A stretch of 64,000 nucleotides of DNA from Unio delphinus (lineage: Eukaryota; Mollusca; Bivalvia; Unionida; Unionidae), in the NCBI GenBank assembly GCA_029339505.1, contig JAQISU010000058.1, positions 1,490,001 to 1,554,000 of the forward strand, given 5' to 3'. Position numbers and translations under genes: made by a program. The notes beneath the pieces were generated by a model. That model was not told where the DNA came from. It worked only from the letters and a program-made list of their open reading frames with translations, and did no database searches. Numbering within the stretch: position 1 is the stretch's first letter; every line of letters begins with the position of its first letter. Positions 1 to 14,700 of this stretch are shown piece after piece.

Positions 1-3000
1 AATATTTCCTTTCTTACACATCTGCATATGTCACGTTATATCCATGTATATTTTTTTCATAATTAGATATTCCAGTTTATCAGCTTTATTCTAAACACAT
101 TGTTCACAAGAAGTTTGATCCTATTTACCTAAACTCGCTTCCTTCAAACGATGCATCTGCGCTCAGAACCATGTCTTTCTTATCTCTGCCTGTCACAACA
201 CAGGTTGATTCCAAAATAAAAATCAGTATAACTATTGTTTACAATAACCATCTGATACTAACCACCAGAAAACGAATGACTTAATCCTTCTCTTATAGAC
301 ACAACTCGTATCATGAGGATGTATATAGCAAACAATCGAACAAACTCTGTTTATTAATGCATGCTGACTTACAACATCCGTGCCTAGAACCAGCAATTCT
401 TGGTGAAAGAAAGTTTATAAAGAGTAGGGTTCCAATAATCGCACATCTTTCAGAAGATATGACAATAAGAATCAAATCTTTATTACCGCATATCAATTCG
501 CGTTCTCATCACAATCATACGCCGATAACATGTAGAATACGGATATTTACTTCATCGATGGAAACATCCCCGCTGGGAACCAAACCAACTTCATACATAA
601 AATACCATGCTCTAGGTAAAATCTTTAATAGCAAATTTAAAATTTCGTGTGCTGCGTAAATCGACATATTTCATACTGTTCCTGATTTTCATGTTATTTT
701 ACTTACATCATAGATTCATGCACTTGAGCAATACAGTACCGTATCAATGTTTGCATCCGTACTCAGAACCAATGCTAATATTTCTCTTTGTTAAAGTCTG
801 GGTCATAAATATTTCCTTTCTTACACATCTGCACACGTCACGTTATATCCATGTATATTTTTTTTCATAATTAGATATTCCAGTTTATCAGCTTTATTCT
901 AAACACATTGTTCACAAGACGTTTGATCCTATTTACCTAAACTCGCTTCTTTCAAACGATGCATCTGCACTCAGAACCATGTCTTTCTTATCTCTGCCTG
1001 TCACAACACAGGTTGATTCCAAAATAAAAATCAGTATAACTATTGTTTACAATAACCATCTGATAATAACCACCAGAAAACGAATGACTTAATCCTTCTC
1101 TTATAGACACAACTCGTATCATGAGGATGTATATAGCAAACAATCGAACAAAGTAAGTTTATTAATGCATGCTGACTTATAACATCCGTGCCTAGAACCA
1201 ACAATTCTTGGTGAAAGAAAGTTATAAAAAGTAGAGTTCCAATAATGGCACATCTTTCAGAACATATGACAATAAGAATCAAATCTTTATTACCGCATAT
1301 CAATTCGCGTTCTCATCACAATCAAACGCCGATAACATGTAGAATACGGATATTTACTTCATCGATGGTTACATCCCCGCTGGGAACCAAACCAACTTCA
1401 TACATAAAATACCATGCTCTAGGTAAAATCTTTAATAGCAAATTTGAAATTTCGTGTGCTGCGTAAATCGACATATTTCATACTGTTCCTGATTTTCATG
1501 TTATTTTACTTACATCATAGATTCATGCACTTGAGCAATACAGTACCGTATCAATGTTTGCATCCGTGCTCAGAACCAATGCTAATATTTCTCTTTGTTA
1601 AAGTCTGGGTCATAAATATTTCCTTTCTTACACATCTGCATATGTCACGTTATATCCATGTATATTTTTTTCATAATTAGATATTCCAGTTTATCAGCTT
1701 TATTCTAAACACATTGTTCACAAGAAGTTTGATCCTATTTACCTAAACTCGCTTCCTTCAAACGATGCATCTGCGCTCAGAACCATGTCTTTCTTATCTC
1801 TGCCTGTCACAACACAGGTTGATTCCAAAATAAAAATCAGTATAACTATTGTTTACAATAACCATCTGATACTAACCACCAGAAAACGAATGACTTAATC
1901 CTTCTCTTATAGACACAACTCGTATCATGAGGATGTATATAGCAAACAATCGAACAAACTCTGTTTATTAATGCATGCTGACTTACAACATCCGTGCCTA
2001 GAACCAGCAATTCTTGGTGAAAGAAAGTTTATAAAGAGTAGGGTTCCAATAATCGCACATCTTTCAGAACATATGACAATAAGAATCAAATCTTTATTAC
2101 CGCATATCAATTCGCGTTCTCATCACAATCATACGCCGATAACATGTAGAATACGGATATTTACTTCATCGATGGTTACATCCCCGCTGGGAACCAAACC
2201 AACTTCATACATAAAATACCATGCTCTAGGTAAAATCTTTAATAGCAAATTTAAAATTTCGTGTGCTGCGTAAATCGACATATTTCATACTGTTCCTGAT
2301 TTTCATGTTATTTTACTTACATCATAGATTCATGCACTTGAGCAATACAGTACCGTATCAATGTTTGCATCCGTACTCAGAACCAATGCTAATATTTCTC
2401 TTTGTTAAAGTCTGGGTCATAAATATTTCCTTTCTTACACATCTGCATATGTCACGTTATATCCATGTATATTTTTTTCATAATTAGATATTCCAGTTTA
2501 TCAGCTTTATTCTAAACACATTGTTCACAAGAAGTTTGATCCTATTTACCTAAACTCGCTTCCTTCAAACGATGCATCTGCGCTCAGAACCATGTCTTTC
2601 TTATCTCTGCCTGTCACAACACAGGTTGATTCCAAAATAAAAATCAGTATAACTATTGTTTACAATAACCATCTGATACTAACCACCAGAAAACGAATGA
2701 CTTAATCCTTCTCTTATAGACACAACTCGTATCATGAGGATGTATATAGCAAACAATCGAACAAACTCTGTTTATTAATGCATGCTGACTTACAACATCC
2801 GTGCCTAGAACCAGCAATTCTTGGTGAAAGAAAGTTTATAAAGAGTAGGGTTCCAATAATCGCACATCTTTCAGAAGATATGACAATAAGAATCAAATCT
2901 TTATTACCGCATATCAATTCGCGTTCTCATCACAATCATACGCCGATAACATGTAGAATACGGATATTTACTTCATCGATGGTTACATCCCCGCTGGGAA

Positions 3001-6000
3001 CCAAACCAACTTCATACATAAAATACCATGCTCTAGGTAAAATCTTTAATAGCAAATTTGAAATTTCGTGTGCTGCGTAAATCGACATATTTCATACTGT
3101 TCCTGATTTTCATGTTATTTTACTTACATCATAGATTCATGCACTTGAGCAATACAGTACCGTATCAATGTTTGCATCCGTACTCAGAACCAATGCTAAT
3201 ATTTCTCTTTGTTAAAGTCTGGGTCATAAATATTTCCTTTCTTACACATCTGCATATGTCACGTTATATCCATGTATATTTTTTTCATAATTAGATATTC
3301 CAGTTTATCAGCTTTATTCTAAACACATTGTTCACAAGAAGTTTGATCCTATTTACCTAAACTCGCTTCCTTCAAACGATGCATCTGCGCTCAGAACCAT
3401 GTCTTTCTTATCTCTGCCTGTCACAACACAGGTTGATTCCAAAATAAAAATCAGTATAACTATTGTTTACAATAACCATCTGATACTAACCACCAGAAAA
3501 CGAATGACTTAATCCTTCTCTTATAGACACAACTCGTATCATGAGGATGTATATAGCAAACAATCGAACAAAGTCTGTTTATTAATGCATGCTGACTTAC
3601 AACATCCGTGCCTAGAACCAGCAATTCTTGGTGAAAGAAAGTTTATAAAGAGTAGGGTTCCAATAATCGCACATCTTTCAGAACATATGACAATAAGAAT
3701 CAAATCTTTATTACCGCATATCAATTCGCGTTCTCATCACAATCATACGCCGATAACATGTAGAATACGGATATTTACTTCATCGATGGTTACATCCCCG
3801 CTGGGAACCAAACCAACTTCATACATAAAATACCATGCTCTAGGTAAAATCTTTAATAAAAAAATTTGAAATTTCGTGTGCTGCGTAAATCGACATATTT
3901 CATACTGTTTCCTGATTTTCATGTTATTTTACTTACATCATTGATTCATGCACTTGAGCAATACAGTACCGTATCAATGTTTGCATCCGTGCTCAGAACT
4001 AATGCTAATATTTCTCTTTGTTAAAGTCTGGGTCATAAATATTTCCTTTCTTACACATCTGCACACGTCACGTTATATCCATGTATTTTTTCATAATTAG
4101 ATATTCCAGTTTATCAGCTTTATTCTAAACACATTGTTCACAAGAAGTTTGATCCTATTTACCTAAACTCGCTTCTTTCAAACGATGCATCAGCGCTCAG
4201 AACCATGACTTTCTTATCTCTGCCTGTCACAGCACAGGTTGATTCCAAAATAAAAATCAGTATAAATATTGTTTACAATAACCATCTGATACTAACCACC
4301 AGAAAACGAATGACTTAATCCTTCTCTTATAGACACAACTCGTATCATGAGGATGTATATAGCAAACAATCGAACAAAGTAAGTTTATTAATGCATGCTG
4401 ACTTATAACATCCGTGCCTAGAACCAACAATTCTTGGTGAAAGAAAGTTATAAAAAGTAGAGTTCCAATAATGGCACATCTTTCAGAACATATGACAATA
4501 AGAATCAAATCTTTATTACCGCATATCAATTCGCGTTCTCATCACAATCAAACGCCGATAACATGTAGAATACGGATATTTACTTCATCGATGGTTACAT
4601 CCCCGCTGGGAACCAAACCAACTTCATACATAAAATACCATGCTCTAGGTAAAATCTTTAATAGCAAATTTGAAATTTCGTGTGCTGCGTAAATCGACAT
4701 ATTTCATACTGTTCCTGATTTTCATGTTATTTTACTTACATCATTGACTCACGCACTTGACCAATACAGTACCGTATCAATGTTTGCATCCGTGCTCAGA
4801 ACCAATGCTAATATTTCTCTTTGTTAAAGTCTGGGTCATAAATATTTCCTTTCTTACACATCTGCACACGTCACGTTATATCCATGTATATTTTTTTCAT
4901 AATTAGATATTCCAGTTTATCAGCTTTATTCTAAACACATTGTTCACAAGAAGTTTGATCCTATTTACCTAAACTCGCTTCTTTCAAACGATGCATCTGC
5001 GCTCAGAACCATGACTTTCTTATCTCTGCCTGTCACAACACAGGTTGATTCCAAAATAAAAATCAGTATAACTATTGTTTACAATAACCATCTGATAATA
5101 ACCACCAGAAAACGAATGACTTAATCCTTCTCTTATAGACACAACTCGTATCATGAGGATGTATATAGCAAACAATCGAACAAAGTCTGTTTATTAATGC
5201 ATGCTGACTTATAACATCCGTGCCTAGAACCAACAATTCTTGGTGAAAGAAAGTTTTTAAAAAGTAGAGTTCCAATAATGGCACATCTTTCAGAACATAT
5301 GACAATAAGAATCAAATCTGTATTACCGCATATCAATTCGCGTTCTCATCACAATCATACGCCTATAACATGTAGAATACGAATATTTACTTCATCGATG
5401 GTTACATCCCCGCTGGGAACCAAACCAACTTCATACATAAAATACCATGCTCTAGGTAAAATCTTTAATAGCAAATTTGAAATTTCGTGTGCTGCGTAAA
5501 TCGACATATTTCATACTGTTCCTGATTTTCATGTTATTTTACTTACATCATAGATTCATGCACTTGAGCAATACACTACCGTATCAATGTTTGCATCCGT
5601 GCTCAGAACCAATACTAATATTTCTATTTGTTAAAGTCTGGGTCATAAATATTTCCTTTCTTACACATCTGCATATGTCACGTTATCTCCATGTATATTT
5701 TTTTCATAATTAGATATTCCAGTTTATCAGCTTTATTCTTAACACACTGTTCACAAGAAATTTGATCCTATTTACCTAAACTCGCTTCTTCCAAACGATG
5801 CATCTGCGCTCAGAACCATGACTTTTTTATCTCTGCCTGTCACAACACAGGTTGATGACAAAATAAAAATCAGTATAACTATTGTTTACAATAACCATCT
5901 GATACTAACCACCAGAAAACGAATGACTTAATCCTTCTCTTATAGACACAACTCGTATCATGATGATGTATATAGCAAACAATCGAACAAACTCTGTTTA

Positions 6001-9000
6001 TTAATGCATGCTGACTTACAACATCCGTGCCTAGAACCAGCAATTCTTGGTGAAAGAAAGTTTATAAAGAGTAGGGTTCCAATAATCGCACATCTTTCAG
6101 AACATATGACAATAAGAATCAAATCTTTATTACCGCATATCAATTCGCGTTCTCATCACAATCATACGCCGATAACATGTAGAATACGGATATTTACTTC
6201 ATCGATGGTTACATCCCCGCTGGGAACCAAACCAACTTCATACATAAAATACCATGCTCTAGGTAAAATCTTTAATAGCAAATTTGAAATTTCGTGTGCT
6301 GCGTAAATCGACATATTTCATACTGTTCCTGATTTTCATGTTATTTTACTTACATCATAGATTCATGCACTTGAGCAATACAGTACCGTATCAATGTTTG
6401 CATCCGTGCTCAGAACCAATGCTAATATTTCTCTTTGTTAAAGTCTGGGTCATAAATATTTCCTTTCTTACACATCTGCATATGTCACGTTATATCCATG
6501 TATATTTTTTTCATAATTAGATATTCCAGTTTATCAGCTTTATTCTAAACACATTGTTCACAAGAAGTTTGATCCTATTTACCTAAACTCGCTTCCTTCA
6601 AACGATGCATCTGCGCTCAGAACCATGTCTTTCTTATCTCTGCCTGTCACAACACAGGTTGATTCCAAAATAAAAATCAGTATAACTATTGTTTACAATA
6701 ACCATCTGATACTAACCACCAGAAAACGAATGACTTAATCCTTGTCTTATAGACACAACTCGTATCATGAGGATGTATATAGCAAACAATCGAACAAACT
6801 CTGTTTATTAATGCATGCTGACTTACAACATCCGTGCCTAGAACCAGCAATTCTTGGTGAAAGAAAGTTTATAAAGAGTAGGGTTCCAATAATCGCACAT
6901 CTTTCAGAAGATATGACAATAAGAATCAAATCTTTATTACCGCATATCAATTCGCGTTCTCATCACAATCATACGCCGATAACATGTAGAATACGGATAT
7001 TTACTTCATCGATGGTTACATCCCCGCTGGGAACCAAACCAACTTCATACATAAAATACCATGCTCTAGGTAAAATCTTTAATAGCAAATTTAAAATTTC
7101 GTGTGCTGCGTAAATCGACATATTTCATACTGTTCCTGATTTTCATGTTATTTTACTTACATCATAGATTCATGCACTTGAGCAATACAGTACCGTATCA
7201 ATGTTTGCATCCGTACTCAGAACCAATGCTAATATTTCTCTTTGTTAAAGTCTGGGTCATAAATATTTCCTTTCTTACACATCTGCACACGTCACGTTAT
7301 ATCCATGTATATTTTTTTCATAATTAGATATTCCAGTTTATCAGCTTTATTCTAAACACATTGTTCACAAGACGTTTGATCCTATTTACCTAAACTCGCT
7401 TCTTTCAAACGATGCATCTGCACTCAGAACCATGTCTTTCTTATCTCTGCCTGTCACAACACAGGTTGATTCCAAAATAAAAATCAGTATAACTATTGTT
7501 TACAATAACCATCTGATAATAACCACCAGAAAACGAATGACTTAATCCTTCTCTTATAGACACAACTCGTATCATGAGGATGTATATAGCAAACAATCGA
7601 ACAAAGTAAGTTTATTAATGCATGCTGACTTATAACATCCGTGCCTAGAACCAACAATTCTTGGTGAAAGAAAGTTATAAAAAGTAGAGTTCCAATAATG
7701 GCACATCTTTCAGAACATATGACAATAAGAATCAAATCTTTATTACCGCATATCAATTCGCGTTCTCATCACAATCAAACGCCGATAACATGTAGAATAC
7801 GGATATTTACTTCATCGATGGTTACATCCCCGCTGGGAACCAAACCAACTTCATACATAAAATACCATGCTCAAGGTAAAATCTTTAATAGCAAATTTGA
7901 AATTTCGTGTGCTGCGTAAATCGACATATTTCATACTGTTCCTGATTTTCATGTTATTTTACTTACATCATAGATTCATGCACTTGAGCAATACAGTACC
8001 GTATCAATGTTTGCATCCGTACTCAGAACCAATGCTAATATTTCTCTTTGTTAAAGTCTGGGTCATAAATATTTCCTTTCTTACACATCTGCATATGTCA
8101 CGTTATATCCATGTATATTTTTTTCATAATTAGATATTCCAGTTTATCAGCTTTATTCTAAACACATTGTTCACAAGAAGTTTGATCCTATTTACCTAAA
8201 CTCGCTTCCTTCAAACGATGCATCTGCGCTCAGAACCATGTCTTTCTTATCTCTGCCTGTCACAACACAGGTTGATTCCAAAATAAAAATCAGTATAACT
8301 ATTGTTTACAATAACCATCTGATACTAACCACCAGAAAACGAATGACTTAATCCTTCTCTTATAGACACAACTCGTATCATGAGGATGTATATAGCAAAC
8401 AATCGAACAAACTCTGTTTATTAATGCATGCTGACTTACAACATCCGTGCCTAGAACCAGCAATTCTTGGTGAAAGAAAGTTTATAAAGAGTAGGGTTCC
8501 AATAATCGCACATCTTTCAGAACATATGACAATAAGAATCAAATCTTTATTACCGCATATCAATTCGCGTTCTCATCACAATCATACGCCGATAACATGT
8601 AGAATACGGATATTTACTTCATCGATGGTTACATCCCCGCTGGGAACCAAACCAACTTCATACATAAAATACCATGCTCTAGGTAAAATCTTTAATAGCA
8701 AATTTAAAATTTCGTGTGCTGCGTAAATCGACATATTTCATACTGTTCCTGATTTTCATGTTATTTTACTTACATCATAGATTCATGCACTTGAGCAATA
8801 CAGTACCGTATCAATGTTTGCATCCGTACTCAGAACCAATGCTAATATTTCTCTTTGTTAAAGTCTGGGTCATAAATATTTCCTTTCTTACACATCTGCA
8901 TATGTCACGTTATATCCATGTATATTTTTTTCATAATTAGATATTCCAGTTTATCAGCTTTATTCTAAACACATTGTTCACAAGAAGTTTGATCCTATTT

Positions 9001-11629
9001 ACCTAAACTCGCTTCCTTCAAACGATGCATCTGCGCTCAGAACCATGTCTTTCTTATCTCTGCCTGTCACAACACAGGTTGATTCCAAAATAAAAATCAG
9101 TATAACTATTGTTTACAATAACCATCTGATACTAACCACCAGAAAACGAATGACTTAATCCTTCTCTTATAGACACAACTCGTATCATGAGGATGTATAT
9201 AGCAAACAATCGAACAAACTCTGTTTATTAATGCATGCTGACTTACAACATCCGTGCCTAGAACCAGCAATTCTTGGTGAAAGAAAGTTTATAAAGAGTA
9301 GGGTTCCAATAATCGCACATCTTTCAGAAGATATGACAATAAGAATCAAATCTTTATTACCGCATATCAATTCGCGTTCTCATCACAATCATACGCCGAT
9401 AACATGTAGAATACGGATATTTACTTCATCGATGGAAACATCCCCGCTGGGAACCAAACCAACTTCATACATAAAATACCATGCTCTAGGTAAAATCTTT
9501 AATAGCAAATTTAAAATTTCGTGTGCTGCGTAAATCGACATATTTCATACTGTTCCTGATTTTCATGTTATTTTACTTACATCATAGATTCATGCACTTG
9601 AGCAATACAGTACCGTATCAATGTTTGCATCCGTACTCAGAACCAATGCTAATATTTCTCTTTGTTAAAGTCTGGGTCATAAATATTTCCTTTCTTACAC
9701 ATCTGCACACGTCACGTTATATCCATGTATATTTTTTTTCATAATTAGATATTCCAGTTTATCAGCTTTATTCTAAACACATTGTTCACAAGACGTTTGA
9801 TCCTATTTACCTAAACTCGCTTCTTTCAAACGATGCATCTGCACTCAGAACCATGTCTTTCTTATCTCTGCCTGTCACAACACAGGTTGATTCCAAAATA
9901 AAAATCAGTATAACTATTGTTTACAATAACCATCTGATACTAACCACCAGAAAACGAATGACTTAATCCTTCTCTTATAGACACAACTCGTATCATGAGG
10001 ATGTATATAGCAAACAATCGAACAAACTCTGTTTATTAATGCATGCTGACTTACAACATCCGTGCCTAGAACCAGCAATTCTTGGTGAAAGAAAGTTTAT
10101 AAAGAGTAGGGTTCCAATAATCGCACATCTTTCAGAACATATGACAATAAGAATCAAATCTTTATTACCGCATATCAATTCGCGTTCTCATCACAATCAT
10201 ACGCCGATAACATGTAGAATACGGATATTTACTTCATCGATGGTTACATCCCCGCTGGGAACCAAACCAACTTCATACATAAAATACCATGCTCTAGGTA
10301 AAATCTTTAATAGCAAATTTGAAATTTCGTGTGCTGCGTAAATCGACATATTTCATACTGTTCCTGATTTTCATGTTATTTTACTTACATCATAGATTCA
10401 TGCACTTGAGCAATACAGTACCGTATCAATGTTTGCATCCGTACTCAGAACCAATGCTAATATTTCTCTTTGTTAAAGTCTGGGTCATAAATATTTCCTT
10501 TCTTACACATCTGCATATGTCACGTTATATCCATGTATATTTTTTTCATAATTAGATATTCCAGTTTATCAGCTTTATTCTAAACACATTGTTCACAAGA
10601 AGTTTGATCCTATTTACCTAAACTCGCTTCCTTCAAACGATGCATCTGCGCTCAGAACCATGTCTTTCTTATCTCTGCCTGTCACAACACAGGTTGATTC
10701 CAAAATAAAAATCAGTATAACTATTGTTTACAATAACCATCTGATACTAACCACCAGAAAACGAATGACTTAATCCTTCTCTTATAGACACAACTCGTAT
10801 CATGAGGATGTATATAGCAAACAATCGAACAAAGTCTGTTTATTAATGCATGCTGACTTACAACATCCGTGCCTAGAACCAGCAATTCTTGGTGAAAGAA
10901 AGTTTATAAAGAGTAGGGTTCCAATAATCGCACATCTTTCAGAACATATGACAATAAGAATCAAATCTTTATTACCGCATATCAATTCGCGTTCTCATCA
11001 CAATCATACGCCGATAACATGTAGAATACGGATATTTACTTCATCGATGGTTACATCCCCGCTGGGAACCAAACCAACTTCATACATAAAATACCATGCT
11101 CTAGGTAAAATCTTTAATAGCAAATTTAAAATTTCGTGTGCTGCGTAAATCGACATATTTCATACTGTTCCTGATTTTCATGTTATTTTACTTACATCAT
11201 AGATTAACGCACTTGAGCAATACAGTACCGTATCAATGTTTGCATCCGTGCTCAGAACCAATGCTAATATTTCTATTTGTTAAAGTCTTGGTCATAAATA
11301 TTTCCTTTCTTACACATCTGCACAAGTCACGTTATCTCCATCTATATGATTTCACATATTTTCCAACATTATATATTGCAGTTGATCAGCTTTATTCTTA
11401 AATCATTGTTCCCAAGACATGTTTCCCACACATTTTACATAAATTCGCTTCTTTTAAGAGATGCATCTGGTCTCAGAACCACGACCTACTTGCTACTGCC
11501 ATTCGCAGCATCAGTCGATGCCAAAACAAACATGAGTTAAACTATAATTTCAATAAACATAATGCTACTAACCACCAGTAAATGAAAGGAATATTCCTTA
11601 GATTAAATATAAATCGTATCATGAGGATC
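1..11629 (+). repeat. Satellite array, ~807-bp monomer in direct tandem orientation (~14.4 copies)
   Basis: The same block recurs every 807 or 808 bp from the left edge to about 11.33 kb; a diverged partial monomer then runs to 11,629. Copies are nearly identical and differ by a few diagnostic substitutions and single-base T-run changes. Within a monomer, a 17-bp motif of the form CATCYGYGCTCAGAACC occurs four times. In the first complete monomer its last base falls at about 391, 581, 770 and 978, so the unit is built from four diverged ~200-bp sub-repeats. Short reading frames on both strands repeat with the array but are not convincing genes. The array continues off the left edge. An inverted copy lies at 17.07-20.59 kb. 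Confidence 0.95.
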
Positions 11630-12794
11630 TGTAGTGTGTGGCGCTTTGCCCGACCCAAAATTAAATTAGAAACATGTGTAATCAAAGTGATTCGGACAAG
11701 CCACAATCTGTCGTAGTACTAACAGCTGATTTTAATCAGATTGGACAAGCCACTGTTTATTGTTAAACATGACCGCATGCTAACACTTTCCCTTACGTAA
11801 GTTTGCCTGGCTATGATGGGAAGCCCGACAAAGGCCGTCAGAAGTGCAATTCCCACCTTGGGTGGAACGCGCTTATGTAGATCAAAGAAGTTGCCACAAG
11901 AAGTGGACGTGCCTCATCTTCTTGATACGCAGACTGACAGCCAGGTTGAATTAGTCGATTGGACAGGGCCCCAGCGCTACCCAATCGAATCGAGATAGGG
12001 GCGGGACCCTGATTTGGGCTAAGTATGATATCCTTAGACCTGCAAGCAAAGTTTAGTGCGCTATAGTTCTTTGGAGAGATTGCCACTTTTGCCAGAAGAT
12101 AGAGACTCCGGTCAGCCACACGTTATTGGCGCGAAAAACCTTAGAATAGGATTTTAAGTGTAGCTTCCAAAAATTCAGTAAGCTACTTGTTCGATCTTTG
12201 CTGAATGCGACTGCATTTAATTGTTGATCGTATATATACTTATTATTATTACAAGACTCGTAGCAGGAATAATTATTTTGTGATATTACTATGTTTGTAT
12301 ATTTTGAAGAATGAGTTCATATTTGTAAAGAATCATATTGCTTGCTAGCCGTCGTAAGAGTTTTATAGTCGACTAGCACATTTGTCCATGCAAATAGATT
12401 TTGCCATTGTTGAATTGAATTGTGTCTTTGACATGGTTGCACTGTGAGAAATTAGTAATATGAATATTTGAATTCGACATAAATATTATTTTAAAGACCT
12501 AAAGTTTATTTGTTAGGATTATTAGTGAACAGTGTGAAACAGTTGTGAGTTATTTTCCATCCTGTGTATTTTGCAATTTTATGATTTTCTCATCTTGTGT
12601 TTGTTATGTTTGATATCTGCATGCTTTGTAGATCTTTAATTACCTGCAGGAATTGTGAAGCAAATATCGAGCAAATATCTTACCTGAACGAAATTAGTTG
12701 TTGTCAACAGGTAAATATTTGTTTAGGAACTTGTAATATCTGTCCATTGTTAGTAGGGTCGAGACAAGGTATCACTTCGTATTAGTATAACACC
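11630..12794 (+). repeat. Probable 5' LTR plus untranslated leader of the gypsy element
   Basis: The satellite sequence stops after ATCATGAGGATC and is replaced by TGTAGTGTGTGGCG, a typical LTR start. No recognisable coding sequence lies between here and the gag start at 12,795. The LTR's 3' boundary and the primer-binding site could not be placed, so how much of this stretch is LTR rather than leader is unknown. The region holds short AT-rich runs and a TATATATAC at about 12,231. Confidence 0.4.
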
Positions 12795-12888
12795 ATGGCT
12801 ACAGAAAGGCAAATGATCAAGGAGTACCTTGCCATGGGGTCGGAAGATCAGCAAAAAGCAGCAGAGAAAGTGATGGCAGCCGAAGCAG

Positions 12889-12974
<86 letters not shown>

Positions 12975-13740
12975 TAGCGCTAGCTAGACTTACACGCTCG
13001 AAATGAAGAAGGTAAAGCTAGCAGCTAGGGACATCGATGGCGATGGGGACGACGCCAGTACGAGTTCCGGAAGAACCCGACGACCTTTCATCGACCACGA
13101 ATGGTCCAGATAAACATGCCTCGGTTCAACGATAAGGAGGAGTCTATCAACGATTTTCTCGTGCAGTTTGAGAAACTTGCTCACGCTCATAAAGTTCCTG
13201 AGCAACATTGGGCGATTAATGTTTCAGCCTTTTTGCAAGGTGCTGCTCGTGAAGTCTACCACGGCTTAGCTGCAGACGATGCAGACGATTACAATGCGCT
13301 CAAGAAGGCCCTTCTTTGCCATTAACGGCTGACCGCCGAAACGTACCGTAAACGTTTTCGGGACTCGACGAGAAAGGCAACGGAAACCCACTCTCAATTC
13401 CACAACCTCGTTCGAGGGTTATTTGAGAAATGGATGAAGATGGCCGAAGTCGAACGATAGTACAACGGGTTACGCGAGGTTATACTCAAAGAACATGTCT
13501 TGAGTACTTACCGTCGCGAGTTGACAATTTTCCAAGCAGAGAGGGTGCACCGTACGCTCGAAGAGATCGCTAGCATTGCGGAGCGATACGAACAGGCGCA
13601 CTCGAAGAGTGGAAGTTCCGGGGCTGCGGACCGACCCCGACCCACTGAGTCGCGCCGGGTGCTTGAGGTGGAGCCGGCTGTCCGTAACCGTCAGGGCGAC
13701 GGGAGAGCCGGAGGGGGATCTACAGGTAGGGGTCCAGGGT
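12795..13740 (+). pseudogene. gag: Gag-like pseudogene of the gypsy element
   Basis: The reading starts MATERQMIKEYLAMG and runs into a (GA)n microsatellite that encodes an Arg-Glu run and then a stop. After a frame change, a capsid-like stretch reads through MPRFNDKEESINDFL, FLQGAAREVYHGL and, after another stop, YRKRFRDSTRKATETHSQFH and EEIASIAERYEQAH. This is the helical pattern of SCAN-related gypsy capsids: an Arg-Phe-Arg segment, an E-T-x2-Q-F motif, and an Ala-rich tail helix followed by Ala-His. At least three disruptions rule out a functional protein. No Cys-Cys-His-Cys knuckle was seen. The sequence then joins directly to the integrase zinc region, so protease is absent or deleted. 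Confidence 0.7.
12890..12973 (+). repeat. (GA)n microsatellite inside gag
   Basis: About 42 uninterrupted GA units follow the codons for AAEAAE. They extend the reading frame as an Arg-Glu dipeptide run until a TAG, so the microsatellite has expanded within former coding sequence. Confidence 0.95.
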
Positions 13741-14700
13741 GATGTCAAGCGATTCTGTCTCTCCTGTGACAAGTGTCAAAGAATGGCACCGGAAACGGAT
13801 CATCGACCCGTCCCCTTGGGGAGTACACCCCTGATCGATGAATCCTTTCAACGCGTCGCAAATGGAATTAATCGGAATTGTTCAAGAGTCGGAGTACTCG
13901 ACGAGATCCTGACCGATCAAGGGACGCAATTCATGAGTCGTGTGATGGCGGAGGTGAACCGACTAATGTCAATTAAGCACCTCACGACTACACCGTATCA
14001 CCCCCAAATGTAACGGACTGGTCGAACGGTTCAACGGGACCCTAAAGAACAGACTCAAAAAGCTGTGCGAAGGCCGCCCCAAGGATTGGGATCGGTATAT
14101 GCCTGCTATGCTTTTCGCATACCGGGAAGTACCACAAGCGAGTTTGGGGTTCTCTCCCTTGTACAGGAGGACTGTACTTGGCCCAATCGCCGTACTATGA
14201 CAGCTATGGACGGACAACCACGCTGTAGAGGAGGTACGCACTACCTACCATTACCTCGCGGACTTGCGTAACAAACTGGAGGAAGTTTGTTCCCTCGCAC
14301 AGGAGAACCTCAAGCGAGCGAAGGTGCGTCAGGCGAAGAATTACAACAAGCACGCAAAACCAATCGAGTATGAAATAGGGAATAAGGTGTTGTTGCTGTT
14401 GCCCCAAGAACACAACAAATTGCAAGTTTCCTGGAGAGGTTCATACGTTGTCACCGAGAAGGTCGGAGGTCAAACATATCGGATACGGCTGCCAACAAAG
14501 GAGAAATTGTACCATGCCAATCTGCTTAAGAGATACCGGAAAAGAGAGACCGTCAGCGATTTTGTCATCGCCACGATAGTCACGGAGGACGCCGAAGTCG
14601 ATACGGAAGACGCCAACACTGTCCCGAGCTGTCCGTTAACGAGGGCTGAGACACCCTCGGACATGAAGTGTGACCTCATCCTGACTGCGGCACAGCGGTA
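13735..14700 (+). pseudogene. Gypsy-type integrase pseudogene with GPY/F-like C-terminal domain
   Basis: The first frame carries the second half of the zinc domain (CLSCDKCQRMAPETDH). An internal deletion removes the area around the first catalytic Asp. The second catalytic Asp follows in EILTDQGTQF. After a frameshift near 14,012 comes the catalytic Glu in GLVERFNGTLK and then WDRYMPAMLFAYRE. A further frame change leads to the C-terminal part (VRQAKNYNKHAKPIEYEIGN, LQVSWRGSYVVTEKVGG, LYHANLLKRY), which is the classic gypsy integrase tail just before the polyprotein's end. In canonical elements the pol polyprotein stops here. In this one the frame continues into RT-like sequence. Confidence 0.85.

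Noticed and set aside
1..11629. Recurrent 60-100-codon reading frames on both strands of the satellite
   Set aside because: They recur only because the 807-bp unit recurs; both strands are open in parts, lengths change with single indels, and no family or codon signal is evident.
1..11629. CRISPR-like regular spacing
   Set aside because: The long homogeneous tandem monomers in a eukaryotic genome are satellite DNA; there are no unique spacers or cas genes.
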